Shown here: piece by piece, positions 9,988 through 20,084 of the stretch | Numbering within the stretch: position 1 is the first letter of the stretch | How the letters are laid out: each line of letters opens with the position of its first letter | Assembly (NCBI GenBank): GCA_051453625.1 | Contig: JBOZIK010000001.1 | Coordinates: 56,139,906-56,171,937, forward strand | DNA length: 32,032 bases | From: Welwitschia mirabilis | Taxonomy: Eukaryota > Gnetophyta > Gnetopsida > Welwitschiales | Direction: 5' to 3' | Program-made: the position numbers and the translations under genes | Notes under the pieces: generated by a model | Databases searched by the model: none | The model's input: the letters and a program-made list of their open reading frames with translations, nothing else | What the model was told of the DNA's origin: nothing

Positions 9988-10005
9988 TAGCACTGTTGCT
10001 AGGGA
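9988..10005 (+). promoter_or_regulatory. Primer binding site, decayed tRNA-Asp type
   Basis: Six bases after the LTR end stands TAGCACTGTTGCTAGGGA. Compared with the known tRNA-Asp-type primer site of Athila elements (TGGCGCCGTTGCCGGGGA) it differs at five of 18 positions, and all five are transitions (three G to A, two C to T), several of them at former CpG sites. Position, length and pattern make the identification strong. Confidence 0.8.
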
Positions 10006-11019
10006 TAATGACACAGTAGCAACTTAGAGAAGTAATTCTTTTATTTTTGGAAGTTTATACACAATTTTTACTTTTTTTAGTACTGGATACTAGTTCTCTT
10101 TTTTAGTGATACCCAAAATGGTCCTTCTTATTTTGTTTTGTGTGTTTCTTTTTTTTCCTTCTAATGATGGGTACTAGTCATTCTAGTAAAACCCAAACTG
10201 GTTCAATTTGTTTTTAAAGTTTATCTTTTATTTTGTGCTAACTTGTTTTATATAGATCTAATGTATTATTTGCAGGTTGCTTTAAAAGTAAAACTTAAAA
10301 ATTTTTAATAATTTTATATTATATTGCACACTTGTTGTGTTCTTTTATGGTTTCTATAGTTTTGGGTTTCTACTTTTGCATTTTCATCATAAGTAAAATA
10401 TTAAAATCCTCAAAAATTTTTGCATGATTTCATTCGATTTCACTTATGTTCTTTATCTCAGTTTAACTTCGCTATGACTCTAATACGTAAAATAATCTAA
10501 AAAAACTATGTGAATCACCTTATTTTTGTTAAAATTATAACTTTACACTAGACTAGTGCCATGGCATTTCCTCACTGATACCACCATTCCTTCTACCTAG
10601 AACGCCCTGTGTTTTTAATTGAACCTTCTGTGCAGACCCTAAAACATTTGTAACTTGCAAGCTTTATGAAAATCTGATCTAAGACTTGCCTAAAATACAC
10701 TTTTGTAAGCATTTAACCTATGACAAAATGAGGAGATTAATTCATAACAATATGAACCCCTACACTAATCATAAAAGAATGCAAAATCTCAAAGCCAAAA
10801 ATGGAAACTAAACCCTTGAAGATTCCTAACAAAAGCAAACCTCCACCTCTTAAAATAATCAAAACAATAATTAATAACTTCGTCCCCATAACAGAAGTAA
10901 CATCAAGATTCAAATAACATAGTTAAAAGAGCTACTTCTACCCAAGACCTCATAGCCCAATTAATAGCTTATTACCTTATCCAAGAGGTAGCTAAACATC
11001 ATGCTACTATCTTTGGTGC
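10006..11019 (+). other. 5' leader and start of gag of element B
   Basis: This is untranslated leader plus the poorly conserved N-terminal gag region; I could not fix a start codon. The leader holds a direct repeat (10,084-10,200), noted separately. From about 10,780 the sequence becomes A- and C-rich, as gag coding usually is, but the frames are broken. Confidence 0.45.
10084..10206 (+). repeat. Direct repeat with hairpin potential in the leader
   Basis: Two copies 84 bases apart: tggatactag ... agtgatacccaaaatggt (10,084-10,122) and tgggtactag ... tagtaaaacccaaactggtt (10,168-10,203). In each, GG(A/G)TACTAG can pair with the following AGT.A(T/A)ACCC. A dimerisation or packaging role is only inference. 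Confidence 0.45.
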
Positions 11020-12390
11020 TGTTAATATAAACCAGCCTAGGCACACCATTCTAGATTATCTCTAATTACCATTCCCAGGAATACCTTCATGCATTAAACA
11101 CCCTCATCATTCTCTTAATATCGATAAATTAGAGGTTAGAATTTAAGCCTTCAACCATTTAACTTTTGCCTCACTTCCATGGATTAGAGTTTAAGGCCCC
11201 ATACCTTTATCTCAAAGAATTTAAGTGTGTTCCATCAATAATTCCTCAATATCCAAACACTCATGATGTAGTTAGGCTTACATTATTTCCCTTTTCCTTA
11301 AAAGAGAATACAAAATCCTAATTGTACATCCTTAAACCTTGATCTATTACAAATTGAGCTAACCTAAGTAAGACTTTCATATTCAAATTCTTTCCCAATC
11401 ATAAGGTGAATTCCTTTAAAAAGGAGATAATGAGCTTTTAATTAAAAGATCATGAGACATTCTCTCAAATCTTAGAGTGATTTAAGGACCTATTACAAAA
11501 ATGCCTCCAACATGGTTTTAAGCTAAGAAGGGAAATAAGCTTTTTCTATGATGGGTTATCCACTAATAATTGCTAATTAGTTGAGATGATAAGTAGGAAA
11601 AACTTCTTTAGTATGCCTCTGGATGAAGTTTGGAAATGCCTTGAGAGTGTAGCAAAGAGTTCAAATATTTGGGAGAAACCCATAGAACCATCTAAATCTC
11701 ATCATCCCATTAGGTGAGAAGCATGTTCAAGATTCCTAAAAACTTTTAAGTTAATAATATGGTAAATGAGTTAGCAAGAAAACTAGAATCCTTAACGACC
11801 TTGCCTTCACCTTTACCTTTAATTGCTAATCTAAAATGTCTAATCCGCATCTACAAAATAGCCAAATGCTCTTCCATTTCCTTGTTTCAAAACATAGTTA
11901 ATGAATAAGTAAATGTAGTTGAACACCAATGGAAAAATCCTAAAAATGATCCCTACTCAAACATAAATAACCCCAAGTGAAGAAATTACCCTAACTTCTC
12001 TTAGAAATAGGATAACCAAAATTAGCTATGAAACTAATTCACATCATCATCCTCTCATCCTTTTACTTCTAATTACTCAAAACCATCTTCATACACTCCC
12101 TTTAAGGATTTAATTAGAAAGTTCATGGAAACCCAGCTTCAAGTTAATTGAAACAATGAACAATCATTATAATAACACTCCTCCACATTAAACATCCTTA
12201 ATCAAAGCATGTAATTCATTACCTAGGTCCTCCAACAACTTCAACAAATACAAACCCAAATCCTTTCCATCCTAAACTAAAGGACAATGAGCAATCTTTC
12301 CATAAGTACTCAACCAAATCCAAAGGGAGTTCTCTTCATTAAAAGAGTAGAACACTTAGAAGAAACTAAGTCCATACACTGTAGGAGGAA
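11020..12390 (+). pseudogene. Athila-like gag remnant (element B)
   Basis: The N-terminal part reads FGAVNINQPRHTILDYL at about 11,012. From 11,220 one frame stays open apart from stops to about 11,720 and matches the retrotransposon gag domain (PF03732 type): RLTLFPFSLKENTKS, KFFPNHKVNSFKKEIMSF, FKDLLQKCLQHGFKLRREIS, FFYDGLSTNN, and LDEVWKCLESVAKSS. From about 11,755 a second frame gives the C-terminal linker with NDPYSNINNPK, stop, RNYPNFS, stop, K, stop, DNQN. The stops stand where Athila gag has Trp (TGG to TGA or TAG). Gag would form the virus-like particle. A zinc knuckle was not seen. The minus-strand frames at 12,356-12,610 are shadows. Confidence 0.75.
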
Positions 12391-12599
12391 AAAGAATTAG
12401 AAAATCTACCCATGAAAAATAAAACCAAGGAAAAACTAATCCCCATAGAAGATAAAGAAAAAAATAGGATTGAAGAACCTCTACCTCTATACAAGGAACC
12501 CTTCCTTTTCTCAAACAATTTAGGAAGGATATTATAATGAAAAAACAATTGAAGGATCTAGAAATTTTCAAGATAATTAAGATAAATGTCCCTCTCATA

Positions 12600-13190
12600 G
12601 AAGTTATCAAACAAGTGCCTTCCTACATAAAATTCCTCAAAGACATGTGAACTATCAAAAGGCACATGAATGTGAAGGGTAAAGCTTTCCTAGTGCAATA
12701 AACAAGTGCAATTCTTCAAAATCAATGTTCACCTAAATACAAAGCCTTGGATCCCCTACAATTTCTATCATCATAGGCAATAAGTGACTTAGCCAAGCTT
12801 TATTAGACTTAGGATCCAGTGTGAATTTGCTCACCTATGAAACCTATAAAGCATTAGGCTTAGAAGGGCTTAAAAACATGAAACTCGAACTCTAATTAGC
12901 CAACAACTTTGTCAAAACACCATTGGAAGTTATATAGGATGTTATCGTTAGGGTTGATAGTTGCTACTTTCCATTGGAGTTTGTAGTTTTGGACATGAAA
13001 AATGCAATAAACCAATTAGTGCTTGTTATTTTAGGAAGATCATTCTAAGCATCTTAAAATGCCTTAAACAATTGTAGGAATGGATTAATGATGATTTCTT
13101 TCAGTAACATGATCATAGAACTAAACGTTTTTAATGCCATGAAATTTCCATTAAATGATGAAGTGGTAGAACATGTTGATAGGATAGAAA
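12600..13190 (+). pseudogene. Athila-like aspartic protease remnant (element B)
   Basis: Upstream context matches Athila: VPLIEVIKQVPSYIKFLKDM at about 12,588 and SAILQNQCSPKYKALDP near 12,708. The active-site segment is LLDLGSSVNLLTYETYKALG, with DLGSS at 12,806-12,820. Athila and Tat proteases often have Asp-Leu-Gly rather than Asp-Ser/Thr-Gly, so this is lineage-typical. The second half reads VDSCYFPLEFVVLDMKNA (about 12,955), VLVILGRSF (about 13,020, the Ile-Leu-Gly-Arg-Pro-Phe box) and NCRNGLMMISFSNMIIELNV. The catalytic Asp is kept but frameshifts before and after it, and stops, break the ORF. The protease would cut the Gag-Pol polyprotein. Confidence 0.75.
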
Positions 13191-13469
13191 CCCTTTGTAA
13201 AAACTAAGAATTCACTTTCCACTCTCTTGAAAATGATGATTTAGATGTCCCTGAGGAATCATGCCCATCACACAAGATGAAATCAGCCTAGAACTTAAGA
13301 CCTTACCCAGTGACCTAAAATATGCTTTCTTAGGGGGCAAATCCACCTTTCTCTTAGTTATAAATTCTTTCTTAACCCTATCTCAAAAAGCTCAATTGCT
13401 TAAAATCTTAAGGAAGAATGAGTAGGCAATAGGATATACCTTTTAGTCATTAAGGGCATTGATTCCAAC
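13191..13469 (+). other. Protease to RT linker of element B
   Basis: This is the variable region between protease and RT. The frame text ENDDLDVPEE (about 13,231) and LRPYPVT (about 13,297) fit the usual acidic linker followed by the Leu-Lys-x-Leu-Pro segment before RT. Confidence 0.5.
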
Positions 13470-14380
13470 ATTTGCATGCACCATATTTACTTAGAAGATA
13501 ATGTTAATCCATCTAGAGAAGCCCAAAGATGAATAAACCCAATCTTAAAGGAGGTAGTTAAAAATGAGATGATCAAGCTTCTAGATAATGAGATTATCTA
13601 TTTTATTTCCTATAGCAAATGGATAAATCCAACTTAGATTATGACTAAGAAAGCAAGAATTACCCTTGTCCTAAATGAATATAAAAAACGTATCCCTACT
13701 AGACCCATAATAAAAAGGAGGATGTGCATTAACTATAAAAAATTAAATGCCACCTCAAGAAATGATCAATTTCCTTTACCTTTCTTCAATCAAATCTTAG
13801 AGTAACTTGCAGGGCATCCATTTTATTGTTTCATAGATGGGTACTCAACTTATAATCAAATTGAAATTTCCTCAGAAGATGAAGAAAAAACTATATTCAC
13901 TTACCCTTATGGAACATTCACCTACAAATGAATGGCCCTTGAATTATGCAATGTGCCTACTACTTTCCACCATTGCATGATTGAAATCTTATCCAATTTA
14001 TTAGGTTTAGGTATTGAAATCTTTATGAATGACTTCTTGGTCTATAAAAACTCTTTTAATCACTATTTGCATAAATTAGAATGTGTCCTTGAGTGATGTA
14101 TTTAAACATTACTTATGCTTAACTAGAATAAATTCCACTTTATGGTTAATTAAGGCATAGTTTTAGGACACATCATCTTTATGGAAGGAATCCAAGTAGA
14201 TTTTGGAAAGATTTCTCTAATAGCATACCTACCAACTACTCATAAATGAAAACACATTATATCCTTCTTACAACATGCAGGATATTATCAAAAATTTATT
14301 AAGGATTTTAGTAAAATCTCTAAGCCATTATGTAATATTTTAAGCAAAGATGCCACCTACAAGTGGATCCCTGAATTCAA
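13470..14380 (+). pseudogene. Athila-like reverse transcriptase remnant (element B)
   Basis: A long frame from about 13,475 reads through several stops. It has CMHHIYLEDNVNPSREAQR, LKEVVKNEMIKLLDNEIIYF, SYSKWINPT, PTRPIIKRRMCINYKKLN, then CFIDGYSTYNQIEIS (about 13,830), which keeps the first catalytic Asp. It continues with TYPYGTFTYK, stop, MALELCNVPTTFHHCMI, and IEIFMNDFLVYKNSF, where the usual Met-Asp-Asp is Met-Asn-Asp (14,025-14,033). Then HFMVN, stop, GIVLGHIIFMEGIQVDFGKI, FLQHAGYYQKFIKDFSKISK and PLCNILSKDATYKWIPEFNK. The order and spacing match Ty3/gypsy RT of the Athila lineage closely. The Asp-to-Asn change alone would abolish activity. Confidence 0.85.
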
Positions 14381-14860
14381 TAAGCCTTTAAAAAACTCTA
14401 GGAAAAATTGAGTTTTGATCCAACCATTTAACCATCTAAATAGAAGTTACATTTTGAACTTATTTATGATGCTAATTATTATGTAATTGGGATGTTTTAG
14501 GACAAATGATAGAGGAAAAACCGATCATGATTTACTATGTTAGTAAAACTTTGAATGAAACTCACTTAAACTACATTATTACAGATAAAGAGCTATTGGC
14601 TATATCTTTACCTTAGAGAAATTTAGGTAATATCTTTTAGGATCTAAGGTGATTATCTATACTAATCATTTATCCCTTAAATGTCTTTTTGTTAAAAAGG
14701 ATTCAAAACCAAGAGTGATTAGATGGACTCTAATTTATATGAATTTGACTTGGAGATTAAAGATACAAAGGGTTTTGATAATATAGTTATAGATCATATT
14801 TTCTGATTAACTTAAGAGAATCCACAAACATCCCTTTCCATTAATAGCACCTCCTAGATG
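14381..14860 (+). pseudogene. RNase H remnant (element B)
   Basis: The domain follows the RT directly. FELIYDANYYVIGMF at about 14,455 keeps the first Asp. Then, in another frame, KPIMIYYVSKTLNETHLNYI and ITDKELLAIS carry the helix with the Glu, followed after a shift by YLLGSKVIIYTNHLSLKCLF, where the Asp of the Thr-Asp-His motif is Asn, and KKDSKPRVIRWTL. At least two frameshifts and several stops are present. Confidence 0.75.
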
Positions 14861-16110
14861 AATATCTATTTTCAGTTAAGGAAGCGTCTTGGTTTGTAAA
14901 TATTGCTAACTAACTAGCCTTCAAAATCATTCCTTCTCATTGGATTCCTAATGATAAAAAGAGATTTCTAACCATGTCAAATACTTCTTCTAGAATAGCC
15001 CTTATCTTTTCAAATATTATCTAGACCAAGTCATTCATAAATATGTACTCCAAACTAAAATTCATGGCATTCTTAAGGATTACCATTCCAAGGCTTGTGG
15101 GGGCCACTACTCAGCCAATAAAACCACTATAAAAGTCCTTCACTTTGGTTTCCATTGGTCTTTTATTTTCAAGGACTCCTACATTTACTGCAAATCTTGT
15201 GATAATTGTTAAAAACTAGGAAGTCTTTCATGAGAAAAAGTGATGCTCCTACACCTCATTCTTTTGGTTAAACCCTTTTGAAATTTGGGGAATTGCTTTT
15301 CAGGATCCTTATCTACCTTCAGATAGGCATCAATACATTCTGGTCTATGTGGACTCTGTAATAAAATGGGTTGAGGCTTATTCTTCTCAATTAAACAATA
15401 CTTTGATGGTGATAAAATTCCTTACAGAAAATATCTTAACATGATTTAATTGTCTAAGAGTTTTAATTAGTAACAGGGGAGACATTTCTACAACAAAATA
15501 TTTAACAACCTAGTACTAAATACGGGATGACTCACAAAGTAGTGACACCACCCTAAAACTAGTTGTCAAGTTTAGGTTATAAATAGGAAGATTGAAAAGA
15601 TTTTGCAAAAGGTAGTAAAATCCATAAGGAAAAATTGATCCTTTAAGATTAACGATGTTTTATGGGTCTATTAAACTCCCTTAAGAATATCAGAATATCA
15701 CCATTTAGAGTAATCTATGAAAAAGTCTGTCATCTACCCATAGAACTTGAGCATAAAGCATACTGGGTGATCAAAAACATGAATTTAAATTTATAGGAAA
15801 TAAGAAAAAATAGGGTCATACAACTTAATGAATTAGATGAAATTAGAAATTATGCCTATGAAAATAGGAGGATAAATAAAGAAAGGATGAAGAATTTCAC
15901 AACCAATACATCCTTAGGAAAACTTTCAAAGAGGAAGAACTAGTTCTTCTTTATAACTTATGCTTATACTTTTTATTAGACAAACTAGTCTCTAAGTGAA
16001 AAGGATTAATTTTAATAAAGAAGGTTTTTCCTCATGGATCTAATATTTCTCATAGAAAACGCCCAAAATCATTAACTGTTCAAAGTTAATGGACCTTGCT
16101 TAAAGTACTT
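14861..16110 (+). pseudogene. Athila-like integrase remnant (element B)
   Basis: A zinc-finger region reads KDYHSKACGGHYSANKTTIK, HFGFHWSFIFKDSYIYCKSC and DNC (about 15,080-15,210), so both His and both Cys are present. The core follows with FEIWGIAFQDPY (usual Asp replaced by Ala), HQYILVYVDSVIKWVEAYSS (about 15,330) and VLISNRG (about 15,460), where the second catalytic Asp is Asn. The region with the catalytic Glu (15,540-15,620) has lost the expected proline-rich strand text partly by deletion. A C-terminal part near 15,950-16,100 reads ELVLLYNLCLYFLLDKLVSK-like text and FKVNGPCL-like text. Upstream of 15,040 lies the tether, with VNIANxLAFKIIPSHWIPND. Confidence 0.8.
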
Positions 16111-17440
16111 CATCCATCTATTCCAGTGACTTATGAATTTAAGAGGCTTACTGATCTAGGTTAATAATCCTTAACCAAAAATTAATAATAATTGATCTTG
16201 GTATCACTTAGGTAATACTTGAGATCAAGTACACTTATAAGTTTTTAAGAAAGAGTATGCTTATTTTAGTGTATTGGTTAAAAGAGCATTCACTTAAAAT
16301 CTCCAATTTTGGTAAAACTTGGTTGAAAATGTGGAATTTACCTTTGTATTTATTCCTTAAGTCTAAATTCGTTGATAGGAACAAGATTTATTTTGACTAG
16401 GCTAATAAGGAAATGACCCCTTAATGTGCATAAAAAATGACTATGAGAAGATGAACAAAAGAAAATAATATATCTCTTCTCCAAACATACATAACATTAG
16501 TCACTTAATTAGATTTACTTAACTGCATTGGGTCTATGGACGCCTATTGACAGTGTAGCTATAATGATCTAATTGTGACATGTTTAATAGGATCAGGGCT
16601 ATAAAAGCTCACTAGCAATGCAACACTTCTGCATAAAACAACATATTTAACTCTGTTTATAGAAAATGTCGTAACATCGGATGCTCAATGTAATTCAAAG
16701 GCTTAAGACTAAGGACATATAAGAAGGTAAAAATGGAAAATAAAGGAACAAAAAAATGTGCAAATCGAGGGATTTATGTGAACTAATGTCTCTTAACCTT
16801 CATACTTACTATTTGTTATAATTTCTGAAATTCATATAAGATAATTAGTTAAAAGTTCACTAGGGTGATATCGAAATCCACTAAAAATACAAAAATATAA
16901 TAAGGGCTATTAACTTAGAATAGTTTGCCCATTTATTCATCAATTTATGGTTTAGTCTATTTGATGCATTTATCATCTTTATTTCACTCCACATCACTTC
17001 ACTTCACTTCATACCCATTTCATGAGAAATAACTCCTAATGCATAAATCATTTTTATTGATAGATCTTCCACTTAGCATTGTTTTACTATAGTTAGTTAT
17101 GCCTTTCTTTAGCTTTTTGCTATAGTTAGCTCTTTCATTAGTTGCATAGTCTTTAATTAAAGAACTCTTTGTGATTCTTTCTCAGGATTATATTCTCAAA
17201 TACCTTAGATATTTTTCACCACATAACTTTGAGAACAAAGTTGAATTTTAATTAGGAGGTATAACATCTAATTTTAGTTACGGAATTTTTCATTTTAATG
17301 CCTTAATTGTAAAAAATTGATAATAAATTTTTTTCAAGTCATATCATTTACACACTTGAGCACTTTCAACATAGATAATTTTTCCATGCTTAGTATTTTC
17401 ATTATTAACTTTTTACTAAGTCACTAGCAAAAGGTTAGTT
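16111..17440 (+). other. Post-pol region of element B, no ORF
   Basis: It aligns with 1965-3285 of element A. No protein could be recognised; an env-like ORF may once have been here. It includes the hairpin-pair counterpart at 16,523-16,625 and a CACTTCACTTCA repeat near 16,985-17,010. Confidence 0.55.
16523..16625 (+). repeat. Hairpin-pair counterpart in element B
   Basis: The first stem is CTGCATTG (16,523-16,530) against CAGTGTAG (16,551-16,558), now with G-T type and mismatch changes compared with the perfect stem in element A. The second unit (ggatcagggctataaaagct ... gcaatgcaac) keeps the loop but little of the stem. Confidence 0.45.
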
Positions 17441-17448
17441 AGGGGGTG
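17441..17448 (+). promoter_or_regulatory. Polypurine tract of element B
   Basis: AGGGGGTG directly precedes the 3' LTR start TGTTAACATG, in the longer context ctagcaaaaggttagttagg. This is the expected plus-strand primer site. Confidence 0.7.
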
Positions 17449-17814
17449 TGTTAACATGTAAAAATTGACATTTATATCTCGTTTTTAGGCCAATTTATTA
17501 TAAACAAAGATATTAATTTAATAATTTTAATCATAAATTATGTATTCTATTGTTTTTAAAATAAATTTTAATATTATGTTTTTCTCCATAATAATCACAA
17601 CTCTTTAGCCATACTTTGAAACACATGATGGAAGATAGGCATAGTTCTGCACAAAACAAGAATGGCAATGAAGACACGAGATGGTCACACATAGTAATAG
17701 CATTGGAAGATAATTGATAAAGGCATGTAGTGGTGGCATTAGAGACATGTGGTGATAACGCTAGTTGGTAGAGAAATTTTGCCCAAAGGACATGTCTTAA
17801 ATGCATCATAACAA

Positions 17815-17910
17815 GGGTTCCACTGAATGCTATATAACGATCTCCACTAAATGCTATGAGGCAACCTCCACCAAATGCTAAATGATGAATAGTTTGCCTA
17901 ACCTATGAGC
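17815..17910 (+). repeat. U3 tandem repeats, element B 3' LTR
   Basis: Four degenerate copies: ggttccactgaatgctatat, tctccactaaatgctatgag, ctccaccaaatgctaaatga and a weaker tagtttgcctaacctatgag. The unit and position match those in the 5' LTR. Confidence 0.6.
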
Positions 17911-17947
17911 CAAGAGCTTGTAAATACTCATTACCTCCATTTCTCCC

Positions 17948-17954
17948 TATAAAA
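17948..17954 (+). promoter_or_regulatory. TATA box of 3' LTR
   Basis: TATAAAA in CCCTATAAAAGGGCCTTGAA, matching the 5' LTR copy. In a 3' LTR it could drive read-out transcription into 18,000 onward if active. Confidence 0.65.
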
Positions 17955-18683
17955 GGGCCTTGAACCCTTCACTATATCATCTTTGGCTTTTGAAGAATTG
18001 TAGAATCTTGTAAGTTTCAGTCGTGATGGCTTTTTAAGTAACTCTTTGGGGGAGTGAGCTAGTATTCAAGGATTGCTAAGGAGTACTTCTAGCATATTTC
18101 TTCCATTATTATAAAGTGCTTTTATTTCTTTAATACATAGTTGTTTTCCTTTTAATGTTAAATCATGAATCACTTTATATTTGGAATGTTTAGGAAATAA
18201 CTTAATCATTAAGCTTTATTGTAATTTAGTAATCTCCCTTTAATGCTTAATCTAAGTCTCTTTACTTTATAGATATTAAGTACTTAGATTCCTTACTTTC
18301 TATTATTGTTTATGACTTTGAATATTAAGTTGTAATTAAGTTTGCAACTACTCCTATGGTGAATGAGATTATGTAACCATGATCTGAGCCAAAATCCTTG
18401 ATGGTTTTGAGCATATTATAGGAAAGCATTAGATAACCTTGATGTGAAAGATTGCCTAAGGATGAATTGGTGGTACCTTGGAGCTAGATTGCTTCTCTCT
18501 TCTCTCAAGTTAAAGTTCAAACTCAACTTAAAATTCACATCTATCTTTTCTTTTCTTAAAATTTTTACTTACATTAAAGTTTAAGATAGTGAAATTCTAA
18601 ATCACTATCCATTTTATCCCTGAGAAATAATGATAACTAAGTCTAACTTAGTTTTAAACTTGGATATTGTAAATCAACGAACA

Positions 18684-18688
18684 CTTAC
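18684..18688. repeat. Right target-site duplication CTTAC
   Basis: Exact copy of 8024-8028 directly after the 3' LTR. Confidence 0.85.
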
Positions 18689-20084
18689 CTCACTTCTTTA
18701 AGTTAGAATATTCACCCTTGAGACATGTCCTTACTAAGGTTTTCAAGACTTACTTAGAACGTGTTAAAACCATGTAAAACATCCATCTATTTCTATATGC
18801 CCTTTAAGGTCTTTTAAACATAACAAAATAATTTCATTTCCATTTCCAAAATTATTTTATAAAAAAATAATTTATAAAAAATAGATTCTTTAATAAATAT
18901 TAAAAATCTAAAAAGAATAATAAAACTTAAGAGAGATAGTTGTAAGAAACCAAGAAGAGTTTTAAATGGCTTTTACAGCTTACAAAATCATTCTTTTAAA
19001 GATTACTTCACTTTAATGACTTATTGATTACCCTTTAAAGTATTTTTTTAGAATTTTATACTCTTTAATAACTTATTGAATGAAGGTTAATGTCAAATAA
19101 TGAGATAGGAGGCAATAAGGGATAATTATTAATGATTATTTTCTATTTAACAACCTATTTCTCCCCTTTTTAAAGGATTTTCAATGTTGGTTTCATCTTT
19201 CAAGAATGTTGCATGAATAGCAACATGTGCTAGGTCTCTTAGCTATTTGTTTCTTTCTGAGGGAGTTTTGGGGAAATAGTTAATAAGTTATAAAGAGATT
19301 AATAAATTAACAAAATGAATTATTACATATTAGAAACTTATAAAAAAATGGATTAATTCATAGATAATTAATATACTAATTGATTGACATGTAAACTAAC
19401 AAATTTAAAAGTATGACTTAAGATATGTAAATGATTAACCTATGACATGTAAATTGTAATCATAGCTCCACCCTATTTTAGGATGTGAAATGGGGAAATT
19501 TTGCATTGTAAAATACAAGAAAAAGATGAAAGATAAAGAAAATGGATCAGAAGAAAAAAGACAGAAAAACAAAGAACTTTTTATTCTTTATTTTTTTTTC
19601 AGAATTAAAATTAGAACTTTTGCTAATGCTAAAACAACTAAGAAAAATGAATTCTTATCTTTAAGTGAAATGTTTATATTATATAATTTTGTTATCATTG
19701 ATTTCATCTTTTCAACTTCGATTTTATTACTGAAAGGACATGCTAACGTGAAAAATTTAATATCTTCTTTTAGTGATAATTTTCTAATGCATGGTAAAGC
19801 TTCTTTTTAATTAAAAAAGATGGTGATATTTAATTTATTTCCACACTAATAATCTTTTATCTTATCATCCTATTGATTCTATTTTTTCATGTTATTTAAG
19901 ATCTTAAAATCCTTGATGTTCTTTCATTCTTATTCATATAAAGGTTTCCTCTTTTCTATCAAAACACAACATTTGAGTAGATCCGTTTTTAAATAAAGAA
20001 TGCATACAAACATAAGAAATTTATAAGAAAAAGTACCAGATAAATATTAATCAATAGAAATATATTTTAATAAAATATGAATTA
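18689..20084. other. AT-rich stretch without recognised gene
   Basis: The first part continues the sequence interrupted by element B. The rest may include the 3' LTR of fragment C, which reads leftward, but I could not find its ends. A plus-strand frame at 19,490-19,810 (106 residues, Lys-rich start and a hydrophobic stretch near its centre) has no family resemblance and AT-driven composition; I do not call it a gene. Confidence 0.5.

Larger units (their letters stand above)
8029..18683 (+). mobile_element. Athila-like Ty3/gypsy retrotransposon B, structurally complete
   Basis: The element has, in order, 5' LTR (8029-9981), primer binding site (9988-10005), leader, gag (about 11,020-12,390), protease (about 12,600-13,190), RT, RNase H and integrase (13,470-16,100), a non-coding 3' region, polypurine tract (17,441-17,448) and 3' LTR (17,449-18,683). 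LTRs start TGTTAAC and end ACA, and an exact CTTAC duplication flanks the element. Gag-protease-RT-RNase H-integrase order makes it Ty3/gypsy. The tRNA-Asp-type primer site, the Asp-Leu-Gly protease motif and the integrase text place it in Athila. The total of about 10.65 kb (including 735 N) fits the 10-12 kb of Athila elements. Stops and frameshifts in every domain show it is non-autonomous now. Confidence 0.9.
17449..18683 (+). repeat. 3' LTR of element B, complete
   Basis: This is the only gap-free LTR in the window, 1235 bases. It starts TGTTAACATGTAAAAATTGAC and ends AAATCAACGAACA, followed by the CTTAC duplication. It carries U3 tandem repeats (17,815-17,910), a TATA box (17,948) and U5-side text (atccctgagaaataatgata) shared with the other LTRs. 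The minus-strand frame at 17,531-17,809 is a chance antisense frame in U3. Confidence 0.9.

Noticed and set aside
12356-12610. Minus-strand frames of 84 and 60 residues with hydrophobic, Phe/Leu-rich text
   Set aside because: They are antisense shadows of the gag-protease linker of element B, where the plus strand is Lys/Glu-rich.
19490-19810. Plus-strand frame of 106 residues with a possible membrane segment
   Set aside because: Composition is what AT-rich random DNA gives, with no recognisable motif and no supporting homologue among neighbours.
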